DNA of 64,000 nt from contig NC_090285.1 in the NCBI RefSeq assembly GCF_037392515.1, positions 3,289,501 to 3,353,500 on the forward strand, read 5' to 3'. The position numbers were made by a program, and so were the translations under genes. Positions 11,446 through 21,941 of the stretch are shown here, one piece after another. The notes under the pieces are model-generated. The model did no database searches and was not told the DNA's origin. It saw only the letters and a program-made list of their open reading frames with translations. How positions within the stretch are numbered: position 1 is the first letter of the stretch; each line of letters starts with the position of its first letter. The DNA is from Haliotis asinina (Eukaryota > Mollusca > Gastropoda > Lepetellida > Haliotidae).

Positions 11446-11769
11446 ACGTGGTTGTGGCGGTATTTGCGACGTGGCGGTGCTGACAGGATTTGTCCCTCAT
11501 ATTTGCAAGATGAGATTTCTGGAGAAATACGCGAAAGAATCTGCACCCGCACTATGTTAAGAACGTGTCTGGGGGATCGAAAGCAAGTGTGCGACCAAAG
11601 CATCTATAACCAGGACAGTGTTCTGATCAATCTGCCGCCCGTCCAAGTGGTGACGTACAGAAAACGCCAACAACAGCAGGAATCTCAGGACTATCGTGTT
11701 ATCATCGCAGAGACATATTCTTGTCCTTTCCACCAAAAGAGCGCTTGTTGCACCCGGTCATGCCATTAG
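11446..11769 (+). CDS. Candidate terminal exon of a cysteine-rich protein
   Basis: A strong acceptor (ctgctttttctttctgttttcag, ending at 11445) opens a 107-codon frame that runs to TAA or TAG at 11769. The peptide is rich in Cys: RICPS, ERIC, LRTC, KQVCDQ, then YSCPF, SACC and TRSC at the end, eight in all. A basic and Gln-rich patch (TYRKRQQQQ) lies before the last cysteine group. The spacing loosely recalls cystine-knot cytokines, but no defining motif is present, so I assign no family. No upstream exon or signal peptide was found. The overlapping shorter frame ending at 11560 also uses this acceptor, which weakens the call. Confidence 0.35.
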   Translation, partial: TWLWRYLRRGGADRICPSYLQDEISGEIRERICTRTMLRTCLGDRKQVCDQSIYNQDSVLINLPPVQVVTYRKRQQQQESQDYRVIIAETYSCPFHQKSACCTRSCH

Positions 11770-13585
11770 AGACAAGATGGTCAAGTAATGGTCAACATGG
11801 AACATGTAACTGTAAGCGTCGCACGCAGTTGCCGGTCTCTGTACAAGTCTGCGCACTAACTGTCAGTGTCAGTGACGTGAGGCATTTCAAGTGGATCAAG
11901 TGGATTATGAGTTCTTTGAATGGCATTTGGAAGTGGTGCACGAAAGGAAGGGAGTTTTTGGATGTCAATTCCCTTACTATGAGGAACACAATGCTATGCA
12001 GTATGTACCTACTTCTTCATCAGGCGAATAATTCCTCTCATGAAGGAGAGTGTATATACTCCACAAGTTTCTGAATAGATTCGAATCCCCGCGAAATACA
12101 AAATTTAATTGCTTCATCAACCTTTGACCTTCTCTGTTTATTGCTAATTGACCTTGGTATCAGCCTTTACTGCATGTTTGTGTCCTAATGGATTCCGCGA
12201 TGTGTGAATCATTGATAACTTTCTGAAAACAGAGAGGGACAATGAAAATTTCAGTTGTAAAATATCACTAGATTGTTCTGACTATTTTAATATGAAGGAT
12301 TATTCTGAAATTGAAAATGGCGACGTTTGGAAATAAATATTTTACACAAAAGACCTGTCGTAAAGAGAAACGGATTTCTTATAACGATGGAGTCAAGAAA
12401 TATTCCTGGTTCTGTATGATTTAAGTTTACTCTCTAAAATTGGTGTTTGTTTCAGACATTCAAACCGACAAACAGGTCATATTGTTCTTCACGAAGGAGC
12501 AACATCAAGTCCTTCCAAAGTGTGTATTCTGCCCAGTCTTCCATGTCGTTTGACATTTGTCTATCAATGTGCAATCTATGTATAAGAAGAAAATACTGGT
12601 CAAGTGGCCCAATGCTAGGTTCGATGTAAGCATGTACACACGGGAGTTCGGTGTCAAAAATAATGAACGATGACACTTGAAATTAGAACTGCTAAATATC
12701 CATGAATCATATTCCATTCTGCAATTTCGACAAAACATACAAAATGTTTGTGTCATAGTCAAATCACCTCTTCTAAATATTTATGTTGTTTTTAGGAAAA
12801 TATCGTCCATACGTCAGCATCCATAGCCTCAACTGTTCACAATGTAATGACAGTGTTGACAAAGGTACGGTTAAAAATATGCCGTGACAAAAGGCGTAAG
12901 AAATCCCCACAGAAACAGCAAAATATAACACTGACAAGTTTCATATTTCAATAATTTTGTATTCAGCAAAAACAAAGGCAAGATACAAAAGATTCACAAG
13001 AGATTCACAATAGAGGTTTCATGTACAACACAGCTGGGTCAAATCTAAACTAATGGGTCACAAATATAATGCCAACTCACCGAAGTCTTGATGTGAGAGT
13101 GAGAAAAAGTTATGCAGAATGTAACCGCGAGAGGTCAGGCAGCGTTTATGTAGATCAAGCGTTGACGGAGATTGACAGATATGTACTCCAGTCAATCTGT
13201 ATCCGTATCGACAACATGGCAACTAGCCAGTCATCAATTCCTGAAAGTTAGAGCACTTACGACCATCGCCATCAACGTGGCATCATTTAGCAGTCTCACG
13301 GAAGTAACACAAATAATCAAAACATAAAGGTCAAGGGGGGGTAACTCTAAAACACTTCCTTAAAACCTGCTGCAAAAGTAATGAACACTTATGATACAAA
13401 ATCTGACCCATAATAAGTATAATTGAAAACACTAAACGTTGTGACCCAATAACAATTACTACTTAATTAATATTGCAATTTTACAGAAAATACACTCTCG
13501 TAAGAACAACAGAGCTGTTATGGATGTTGATAGACTTGTATGCCATATAGTTTATGCCATACAGAAGTGCCATAAAGTCATAAAT
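11770..13585. other. Unassigned sequence
   Basis: No gene or repeat family is recognised. A B-box-like word (gattcgaatcc) occurs at 12078-12089 without a convincing A box. Confidence 0.3.
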
Positions 13586-13866
13586 ATACCACCTTATCAA
13601 CACATACACAACCTTATCGACACATACACAACCTTATCGAGACACATACACAACCTTATAAACACATATACCACCTAACCAACACATACACCACCTTATC
13701 AACACATATACAACCTTATCAACTCATACACAACCTTACCGCCTCATATACCCCTTCGTCGACACATATGCCACCTTATCGACATATGCATCACCTTATC
13801 AACACACATACAACCTTATGAACAAACATACCACCTTATCGACACGTATACCACCTAACCCACATA
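13586..13866. repeat. Tandem repeat, accttatcaacacatacacc unit
   Basis: About thirteen imperfect units of 20-23 bp alternate as caccttatcaacacatayac and caaccttatcgacacatac. The same array resumes at 14708-14777, so an 840-bp insertion splits it. Confidence 0.85.
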
Positions 13867-13882
13867 TATATGGAGATTAATA

Positions 13883-14014
13883 CACGAACGAGTGTGTCAT
13901 ACTGTTTTCACGAAACGAATGTCAGAAAAAATGCATATTTCCCAAGTGAGAGCGAGGGAAGTATGGATTTTTCTGACACGAGTTTCGTAAAAACAATATG
14001 ACACACTCGCGAGT
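13883..14014. mobile_element. Foldback MITE 1
   Basis: Two arms of about 60 nt (13883-13943 and 13956-14014) are imperfect inverted repeats around a 12-nt loop. Paired words include gagtgtgtcata with tatgacacactc, ttcacgaaac with gtttcgtaa, and tgtcagaaaaa with tttttctgaca. It sits at the left edge of the insertion that splits the tandem array. Confidence 0.8.
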
Positions 14015-14027
14015 GTCTTCATTTCTT

Positions 14028-14710
14028 TATTATCCATTTGTATCTAACTTTTTATTTCTAAACAGCTCCACGTAAAACGAAATCAGCTGTTGTCGCTTGA
14101 CGTAAAGGTCAAGGTCGCGCAAGAATACAGTGATACGGCACTATGGACGTAAACTCCCTGTGTAATGCTACTAAGAAAAGAGCGCGACATATTGACTAGC
14201 TACTCTTGCACGATGACAAAAAATACAAACATATTTTGAATGGAAATGTAATCTTTATCAACTTATCAACTTAAGTAACTGTAACTGGAAACATTCTTAA
14301 TGGGAGAGTTATTCGTCGTCAGAAGAGTCACTGAGAGGAGAGCGAGCAACATGGCGACTGTTTGTAACGGCTCGGTGTCACTCACTGCCACAGAAGACTT
14401 GTCAATTTTGATGTGGCGTGAATAATTGTTAACACTCTGTACATTGTTATGTCTAGACACATGCATGATTGCGTTGGAGCTACGTTGTGTTCCTGCAGCT
14501 TCTGGATGAAATGTTTGCGAGTAAATTTTAAATTTTAAATTTGTCGTAAAAAGTTATGAATCAAAAATGTAGTTCCACATTCCAATGGGGTCATGGAGGT
14601 CATGGTCGGATAACTGACCAATGAAAATCGTTTTAGGATTTATTATACGTGTGCAACATATGATTTTTATGTACATGTACTTGGTTATGTTTCACTGTAT
14701 GGATAATAAA
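14028..14710. mobile_element. Insertion with 12-bp inverted ends and YR remnant
   Basis: TTTATTATCCAT at 14028-14039 is matched by ATGGATAATAAA at 14699-14710, and the tandem array resumes directly after. On the minus strand, near 14525-14390, the translation is HFIQKLQEHNVAPTQ and, after a one-base shift, HVSRHNNVQSVNNYS. This resembles the C-terminal HxN...S-x3-Y block of tyrosine recombinases of the Crypton or DUF3504 type. The recombinase is broken. Whether the 12-bp repeat is the true end of the element is uncertain. Confidence 0.5.
14390..14525 (-). pseudogene. Tyrosine recombinase C-terminal remnant
   Basis: The minus-strand peptides HFIQKLQEHNVAPTQ and RHNNVQSVNNYS fit the pattern (helix)-x-GH-x-N-x2-S-x3-Y of tyrosine recombinases. 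The final Tyr would be the nucleophile. The usual Gly before His is Arg here. A frameshift separates the two pieces, and there is no upstream catalytic Arg domain, so this is a relic. Confidence 0.5.
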
Positions 14711-14777
14711 CCACCTTATCAACACATATACCACCTTATCAACGCATATATAACCTTATCGAAAACACATACAACCG
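14708..14777. repeat. Resumed tandem array
   Basis: Three further units of the 13586-13866 array (caccttatcaacacatatac and variants) follow the inserted block directly. Confidence 0.8.
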
Positions 14778-14796
14778 AATAAAGGAAATAAATATA

Positions 14797-14943
14797 GCTT
14801 ATCACGCGAGTGTGTTTTGGGATGGTCAATTTCCTGCACTGGGAATAAACATTGTATTTAACGAGCCTTGTCGAGCTAAATACATAGTGTTTGTTCCTAA
14901 TGCAGGATATTAACCGTCACAAACCACACGAGTGTGATAATCT
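14797..14943. mobile_element. Foldback MITE 2
   Basis: Imperfect inverted arms of about 68 nt lie at 14797-14864 and 14873-14943. Paired words include tatcacgcgagtgtg with cacacgagtgtgata, tttcctgca with tgcaggata, and aataaaca with tgtttgtt. It shares the outer word CGAGTGTG with foldback MITE 1, so both may belong to one family. Confidence 0.75.
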
Positions 14944-15416
14944 ATTTATCATACAATGTCATTCTTACTTTAAAATTTTTAAAAAAGTGATTTCATTTGC
15001 CGCAGATTATGAAACTAAACTTCCTGAGATGTGCCCACATATCTATGACGTCACAAATATGTGCGTAGTAATACATGACGTCACAAGCTCGCTGACGCAG
15101 TTTTCTACTGATCACTCATTTGACTGCGTTACGTCATGTAGTTCCCAGTACGTTAAAGCGCGATTGGTTGTCAAGAAATTTTAGCTTACGTTTCGAAAAT
15201 TACCACAAACTCGAGTGGAACTGCAGAATCCTTCAAGCAACACTTTGAACAACAGATACAATTTAATGTTCGCGTTAGTTCGTGCACCTGCCCTGCGTTC
15301 AATAGGCAAAACGTTACGCAACATTCGGGGCGTTTTGTCTGTTGAAAGACCCGTTTCTTCCTAACGCTACGAAAGTCCGCGAACAGTCTAACGAGGTTGC
15401 ACGCGAATTGACCAAG

Positions 15417-15490
15417 ATGGCGGACTATGCATCGGTGTCATCAGCAAGTCATTTTACAAGTGCTCCCAGTGTGGTATTTTCTATGCTACG
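15417..15490 (+). CDS. Probable first coding exon of the Myb/SANT-like gene
   Basis: CCAAGATGGCGGACTATGC gives a good start context. The frame reads MADYASVSSASHFTSAP. Three possible donors (within gcaagtcat, acaagtgct and cccagtgtgg) all end in phase 1, which is what the acceptor at 15741 needs. The exact splice point is undecided. Confidence 0.4.
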
Positions 15491-15752
15491 ATGGAAGTTT
15501 TTGTTGAGCATGATTGTGGTGAATCCTGAAAACTTTGGAAGTATTTTTTTACAATAGTGGTAACCTAATATTACGTATGAACGCAACGAAATCATGATTG
15601 ACACATGCCGCCATGTCAAAAAAATGCATATGTCTTGTTATTGTGATTCAGCTCTCCACTTTGTAGCATCATTTTAGATGCTGTGTCTGCATTTTACACT
15701 CTCAGTGTATCCAGATATGTTCTTGTTGCAATTTGTTTCAGCTTCAACTAAG

Positions 15753-17369
15753 ATGCAGACCAGGCCTATTGACGAACTCGGGACTGATGATAACTTGGAG
15801 ATTGAAGTTCAGAGTACGTTATTCAGAAGGAAAATGCAGTTCACATAATATAGAATACATAATTGCAGTCAGAGTAAATATTGTTTGCAAATTGATTATA
15901 TGTATATTATTTCAAGACGGTTAACGAGAACAACAAACAAGTTATTTGCCAGAGTTAAGGAAACGATATCAAGTAAAATATAGTCTTTACCGTGAAAATT
16001 GGGCAAATAGAACCAAAGATAGCTATGCAGTAAAGCAGTCTTAATTATACTTATAACCACGAAAAACTGGTTTCTACAGTGAAAATAAAAATTGCATGAG
16101 ATAAAAACGATAGTCGACAAAAACACAGGAATATTCCCTATGCATGTCCCACAGTATCAATGTAGTACACTATTTCTTTGCAGATTCTACCAACTGCACA
16201 TGGGGGTACTCTCCGACCATTCTCCTAATTGAAACCTACAGAGATCTACATTATATTTTCAAATCTTCTGCCTACAAGAAGATTGATGCTTGGAAACGAG
16301 TGGTCAAAGACTTACAAAAACAGAACTATAGTTATACTGCAGATCAGTGTGACAAAAAGATGAGAAGCTTGAAATACAGGTAATTTAGGAGATAATCATG
16401 TGTCTAACTGAAAAGAATGTTAACATTGTTGTCTTCTTCGCAAAAAGTTAAGCATTATATTAGTATTCATTTTACAAGATGATAATTCATAATCATGTAT
16501 TATCGGTCAGTAAGTGACACTTCAGTTGAGGAGTCACGTGGACCTCATTCGCTCGTCATTTTGTGAATGGTTTAGATTATATAACGAACTGTGTTGCTTT
16601 TTTAAAATCTAGATGGAAAAAAATGTTTAGTGCATTCACTTTACAGCTGCAATGATAACTGAATATTTTGTTCAGGCAGATGATGCCGGTGTCTGTTATT
16701 ACATATATTCAGTAAGACTACCTCTTCATTCAGACACAAGGTCATAGTTGATGGAAACAACAAAACTGGAAGGGGAAAACGAAATTGGGAATTTTTTGAT
16801 CTAATGGAAGATCTGCAGGCTGGCAATCCATCAGTCCGACCAACCATAACAGTCTCTTCGCTTGAAGGCATGTGCATATGTTTCTCTGTTAATCAAGGAA
16901 AGACAAATTAAGAAGAATATCTATAACCACTATGCTAGAGAGGAATTTGTCACAGGTTCATTATAATTTTGTATGCCACAAATATAATGATAATAAAAAT
17001 GAGGGAAACAAAATTTCATGTATTGATTAGAATTACATGTACTGTTGATGTTCGCATTAGGTGTATAGTGAAGAAAACGTCTTGTTTGTGTATAATTGTG
17101 CAGGTGAAAAGACCCAAGAAACAACTCATAGTGCCTTTTCAGCTACTAGTGCGCCTTCTGCTTCAGGATCTCCCTCCAAATCCCTATCATCTTCATCGGC
17201 TGAGACACCATCTAAGGCTGGCCGCAAGCGACATGCACCAGAATGGTTTAAGCAGTTTACAGAGGAAAACAAAAAGCAGTTGTCCGAGTTGGTCAAGCAA
17301 CAAGCAACAGCAAATGAAGTAGCCAGGGAAAGAAATGAAATTCTGAAGGCTATCTTAAACAAAAAGTAG
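15753..17369 (+). CDS. Myb/SANT-like (trihelix) DNA-binding protein of Harbinger
   Basis: Four spliced segments give an uninterrupted 218-residue frame: 15753-15813, 16184-16379, 16734-16867 and 17104-17369. Introns 1 and 2 are GT-AG; intron 3 is GC-AG (donor G^GCATGT). The second exon carries a Trp and hydrophobic pattern typical of Myb/SANT-like domains: TWGYSPTILLIETY, KKIDAWKRVVKDL and YTADQCDKKMRSLKYR. The third continues TGRGKRNWEFFDLMEDL, the usual end of that domain. A Ser/Ala-rich linker and a basic, probably coiled C-terminus (EENKKQLSELVKQQ) follow. A strong acceptor at 15741 implies an upstream exon; the ATGGCGGAC at 15417 with donor candidates in matching phase is likely. In Harbinger elements this partner binds DNA and helps import the transposase. 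The frame is intact, unlike the transposase. Confidence 0.65.
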
Positions 17370-17725
17370 AAGAGTATGTCTCTATCATGTCTATTTTCTG
17401 GTTCTTGATGGACTTGTTTTAATCATACCTACTCAAAAGGAGTTACGGGTCATCCAACAATAATTATCTTTAGCAAGAACTTTAAAGATTTGCAGTTTCC
17501 AGTTTTTATTGTTATTTTGATCTTTTTGAGATTGATACCAGTGATCCTTTTTTCCAGTTAAGCAAGTCATGCTGTGGACAGTGGATTTTTTTGTCTGAGG
17601 ACATGTTGAAAACCAAGGTGTTCATTTATTTTATTAATTTATTTTGTATAACATAATTTGGACCAAGTTGATGTAAACAGTGAACAAAGAGTGCCAAACT
17701 TTTATTTTATTGTTTTGTTTATTTT

Positions 17726-17731
17726 AATAAA
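17726..17731 (+). terminator. Possible poly(A) signal of the Myb/SANT-like gene
   Basis: AATAAATAA lies about 360 bp after the stop codon in a T-rich 3' flank, just before the retroelement begins. The position is approximate. Confidence 0.35.
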
Positions 17732-17830
17732 TAATTTTTAAAAGCCAGATTGTTATCAGTTCGTCTTTATTATTTCATTGACACATGATAGTGTCACCAT
17801 GACTGAAGGGCCTTGAAAACACAGATATAG

Positions 17831-19855
17831 GTGGCGAGAAAGGGATGTTGGGGGTGCAAGGATCAACTTCTTGTACAGAAAATGATTTTGGAAGAGGCTA
17901 AGACATACCACCGCAATCTCTCCATGTGCTGGATAGACTACAAAAAGGCATATGACTCTGTCCCTCACGAATGGATTTTGAAGTCTCTTCAGTATATTGA
18001 CCTCCCTGAGCAACTACTTGATTTTCTCAAGTCTTTAATGAGTTGCTGGTCGACTCAACTTGAGATGTACTCGCAAGGAGAGGTGCAGACTTCGGAATCT
18101 ATTCCAATCAGAAGGGGAATTTTCCAATCAGAGGGGGACTCCTTCAGTCCTTTGCTTTTTTGTCTGTCTCTAAATCCTTTGAGTTTTCTGCTCAACAGGG
18201 AGGAAGGGTACCATCCCGGACCTCCTCAGCACAGATCCCCAACACCTCTTTCTCATCTCCTCTATATGGATGACATCGGGCTCCTTGCCAAAGGAGAGAC
18301 CAATTTGAAAGAACAGGTTCTCCTTGTCGAGTCCTTCTCTAATGATATTGGCATGACATTTGGACTCGACAAATGTAATACTCTTCATTTGAAACGTGGC
18401 AAGGTAACTAATGATGGATCGGTCAAGTTACAAGGGGGAGGAGTTATTGAGCATCTCGTGGAAGATCAGGCCTACACCTATCTTGGAATGCAAGTTCGAG
18501 ACAAGCTCCAGAACGCCCAGATTCAAGATAAACTTCGGGCCGAGTATAAATCTCGTTTAAAGAAAATCTGGAGTTCAGAGGTAAATGCTCGAAACAAGAT
18601 CAAAGCCACCAATACTTTTGCTGTGCCAGTCCTCTCCTATTCCTTTGGAGTAGTTGATTGAACAAAACAAGACATCCAGAGTCTTGACCGCCTGACCAGA
18701 AGGATCATGTCTGATAACAGAGCACACCACCCTCGTTCCTCTCTTAATCGTTTATATATGCCAATCAGTTCAGGAGGTCGGGGTTTGATTAATGTGGAAG
18801 CTCTTCATGACAGAATTTTATTGTGTACTTTTGCACATATTTATTTATCGGGTGATCCTCTGGTGATGCACGTCAAGATTCACGATGAAAGCAAGGAATT
18901 CCACAGCTACTTTAAGCGTGCCAAGGTTGTTGGACACAATTTGAAATTTGAAGTTGATTTTGTTGATGGTGATGTACTGCTGGACGGTACAGTGATGGAA
19001 GTAAACCAGGTAAAGTCCTTCACCAAGTCTGCTCAGAGTCGGTCCTTTGTGGAGAAGCTGTCTGAGAAGCCACTGCACCGAGTGTACATGCAGTGTGTGG
19101 AACAGAACAGCAATCCAACCGAGTCCTTCGCCTGGATGAAGTCGGCTGGTCTCAAATGTGAAACTGAGGGCTTCCCTTTTGCTGCTCAGGACCAGTCACT
19201 TCCCACTCGCAATCGCCAGAATGTGATTCTTAAAGAAAATATCAATATGAACTGTCGTCTTTGCAATCAATTTACAGAGACTGTCCAACACCTTGTCAGT
19301 GGGTGCCCTTCCTTGGCACAAACAGCATATCTTAAAAGACATGATGGCATGGCTCGCTGCTTTTACTATCGTCTCTGCCATGCCTGTGGCTTTGACTCCG
19401 AGGTCCATCCATGGTACGACCCTGAACATGTCCTTGGCGTCCTGGAAAATGATGCTTTTAAACTTCTCTGGAATAGGCCAATATACAGCCTTGGACGAAT
19501 TCCAGCTAACAAACCTGATCTTGTACTTTTTGATAAAGCCAATGAAATTATTTATATCATAGAATTTTCTGTCCCTTTTGACAGCAACGTGATTGGCAAG
19601 ATTCAGGAAAAGCATGATAAATATGCGGACCTCGCCTTTGAAATGTCTCGATTGCATCCCAAGTACACTGTCGTCAGGCTCCCCATTGTTCTCGGTGCCC
19701 TTGGTTTGGTACCTCCTGATCTCTTGGCGCAGATGAGGAGAGTGCACGGGTTCTCCACCGGGAGCACAGCCCTTCTGACAATCTGGGTAATGCTGAAGGC
19801 TGCAGTGTTGGGGAGCCTCCATATTCTCCGGAAAGTTTTTGGTGGGTTCGACTAG
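17831..19855 (+). pseudogene. Reverse transcriptase plus RLE polyprotein, one in-frame stop
   Basis: One reading frame spans the whole stretch, broken only by TGA at 18659-18661, where a Trp codon (TGG) would suit the flanking VVD-x-TKQD context. RT motif A is WIDYKKAYDSVPHEW, motif B is RRGIFQSEGDSFSPLLF, and motif C is YMDD. The frame then has NCRLCNQF...HLVSGC (C-x2-C-x9-H-x4-C), followed by KPDLVLFD and EFSVPFD, the PD and acidic residues of the nuclease. The N-terminus with DNA-binding fingers is missing, and a TAG precedes the first codon. Motif B has two extra residues (SE) created by a short duplication of the preceding bases. The element is close to intact but not autonomous. Confidence 0.85.
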
Positions 19856-20001
19856 GCAGTGTTTCCTGGGAGAAGTCCCATTCGCTGTCTGGGCTGCGTG
19901 TAGAGGGGCGAGGGCCCTGAGTTGATGATGAGCTTGACCAGCCTGACTGTGCCAGGATCACCCAAACCCTCTCTGCTGCATTTCTATCTCAATCTGTAAA
20001 G
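17831..20001 (+). mobile_element. Non-LTR retrotransposon with restriction-like endonuclease
   Basis: A 5'-truncated element with reverse transcriptase, CCHC finger and PD-(D/E)xK nuclease, followed by a short 3' UTR that ends near 20001 (aatctgtaaa). Elements with a C-terminal RLE (R2, NeSL, Hero and relatives) usually insert site-specifically. The left boundary lies between about 17760 and 17831. A second 3' fragment of the same family is at 8966-9174. Confidence 0.8.
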
Positions 20002-20076
20002 CATAATAATAATAAGGGTATTTATAAAGCGCTAGTTCCACATCACTGAGGGACATGCTCAAAGCGTGTATGGCAT

Positions 20077-21941
20077 CTATGCATATGCACAGGGCGGACA
20101 ACAGTGGATACAGTTAGTGGTAGCGTTGGGAGAGATACGTTTTAGTCCAGATTTAATCAAAGATAGCATAGGTGCACTCTTGAGGTTAAATGGGGGAGAG
20201 TTCCATAATGAGGCAGCTGCATGTGAGAAGGATCGAGCCCCAATAGATTTCAGTTTATATACTGGTACAGTCAAGAGCAGTTGGTCAGCTGATCGAGGAT
20301 TTCTGGAGGGCTTGTAGTGGGCAAACATGTCCTGAAGATAGACAGGGGCTGTGTTTTGAAAAGACTTGTAGACTAAAGAAAGGATCTTAAAGTCAATCCT
20401 TTCTCGGATCCTGATCCAGTGCAGTGACTTTAGAGCTGGGGAGATGTGAGAATGGAGCTTAGTCCTAGTTATGATACGGGCAGCCCTGTTCTGTATCCTC
20501 TGCAGTCTGTTCAGCTGATCTCCTGATATTCCCACCAGTAAGCTGTTACAGTAACCCAGACGAGAAAGTATGAGCGATCTAGCCAGAGTGGCAGTGGTTT
20601 CAGCTGTAAGAAGATGACGGATTGATCCTATTTTTCTCAAATGAAAGTGACATACTTTGCAGAGATGGCCCACTTGCTTATCCATAGTAAGAGAAGAGTC
20701 AATAAAAACACCAAGATTTTTTACATGAGGCGAGAAAGGAATGACAGACTGTCCAATTTGCAGGTGGGTTAGCCGGGACTTTTGCTGTCTAGAAGGTGGA
20801 GCGATGATGATGGCCTCGGTCTTTTCGTCATTTAACTTAAGCATGTTGGTTGACATCCAGGATTTGACCTTGTTGAGACAACTTTCCATGTTATGCAAAG
20901 ATTCCATCTGACTTGCTAAGGTGGGTCTGAAACTGTCTACCAGCTGCGAGTCATCGGCATAGAAATGATGAGCCACATGCTTCTCTGATATCAAGTGTTC
21001 CAAAGGTCTTGTGTACATGGTGAAAAGGATCGGACCTAGCACGGACCCTTGAGGGACACCACAGGCCAGAACTTCACTGCGGGACATAGCTTTATTTATT
21101 TGGACAAACTGTTTCCTATCTGTAAGGTGTGATGAACACCACTCCAGGAAAGTGCCATAGTCATGTTCCAAACGACTCATCAGCATTGCGTGGTCGATGG
21201 TGTCGAAAGCGACTGATAAGTCTAACAGGACTAACATGGCGATGTCTCCAGAATCAACAGACATTTTTATGTTATTCATAACACAGTTTAGAGCCGTCTC
21301 AGTGCTGTGTGCCACTCTATATGCGGACTGATAGTTGTCCATCACATTAGACTTTTGAAGATGTTCCACGACCTGTGCTTTAACAACTTTTTCTAGAATC
21401 TTTGACATGAATGTCAAGTTGGATACCGGGCGGTAGTTGCTCAAGGTCTGAACGTCAAGAGCTGGTTTCTTGATTTGTGGCTTGATAACTGCCTCTTTGA
21501 AGCATGATGGCACCTTTCCAGTGGCCTAGCTGGTGTTTACAAGCACGTCCACTAATCCAAAGAGGAATTTTGTGGGTATTGGAGCGGGCATGATGTTGGT
21601 TTAGATGAAGTGATTGGTCTCTTTAATTGCAGTTCCGAGACTGGGGTGAAAGAAGAAAATTTGGTTCCCGTGAAGTTAGCGTAAGAACCAGTATCACACA
21701 CGGACCCTACACCATGGCGTATCTTTGATATTTTCTCTGAGAAATACGTACTAAAGTTGTTTGCCAGGGTTGTATCAGTACCATGTGGCAAAGTGACATC
21801 CGCCTTCTTGCCGATCAACTTGTTAAGCGTGGAACACAAGAGCTTAGGATTATCACTGTTAGTGTTAATTTCTTGAATGATGTAATCTGATCTAGCCTTT
21901 CTGATACATCTGTTTACTTCATTCCGTGCAGAGTTGTACAT
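20077..21941 (-). pseudogene. Reverse transcriptase domain of CR1/L2-type element
   Basis: The linker frame (21941-21552) contains RCIRKARSDYIIQE and KISKIRHGVG. It shifts frame near 21585 and meets a TAG near 21525 before the main 478-codon frame (21513-20077). RT motifs: NYRPVSNLTFMSKILEK, LDLSVAFDTIDHAML, CGVPQGSVLGPILF and FYADDSQLVDSF. The C-terminal part has the usual RLGYCNSLL, NRAARII and SFSHAAASLWNSPPF blocks. The catalytic Asp pair is intact, but the frame breaks make it non-functional. Confidence 0.9.

Noticed and set aside
19196..19822. 208-codon minus-strand frame
   Set aside because: It is antisense to the nuclease part of the RLE retroelement, whose plus-strand frame carries clear motifs.
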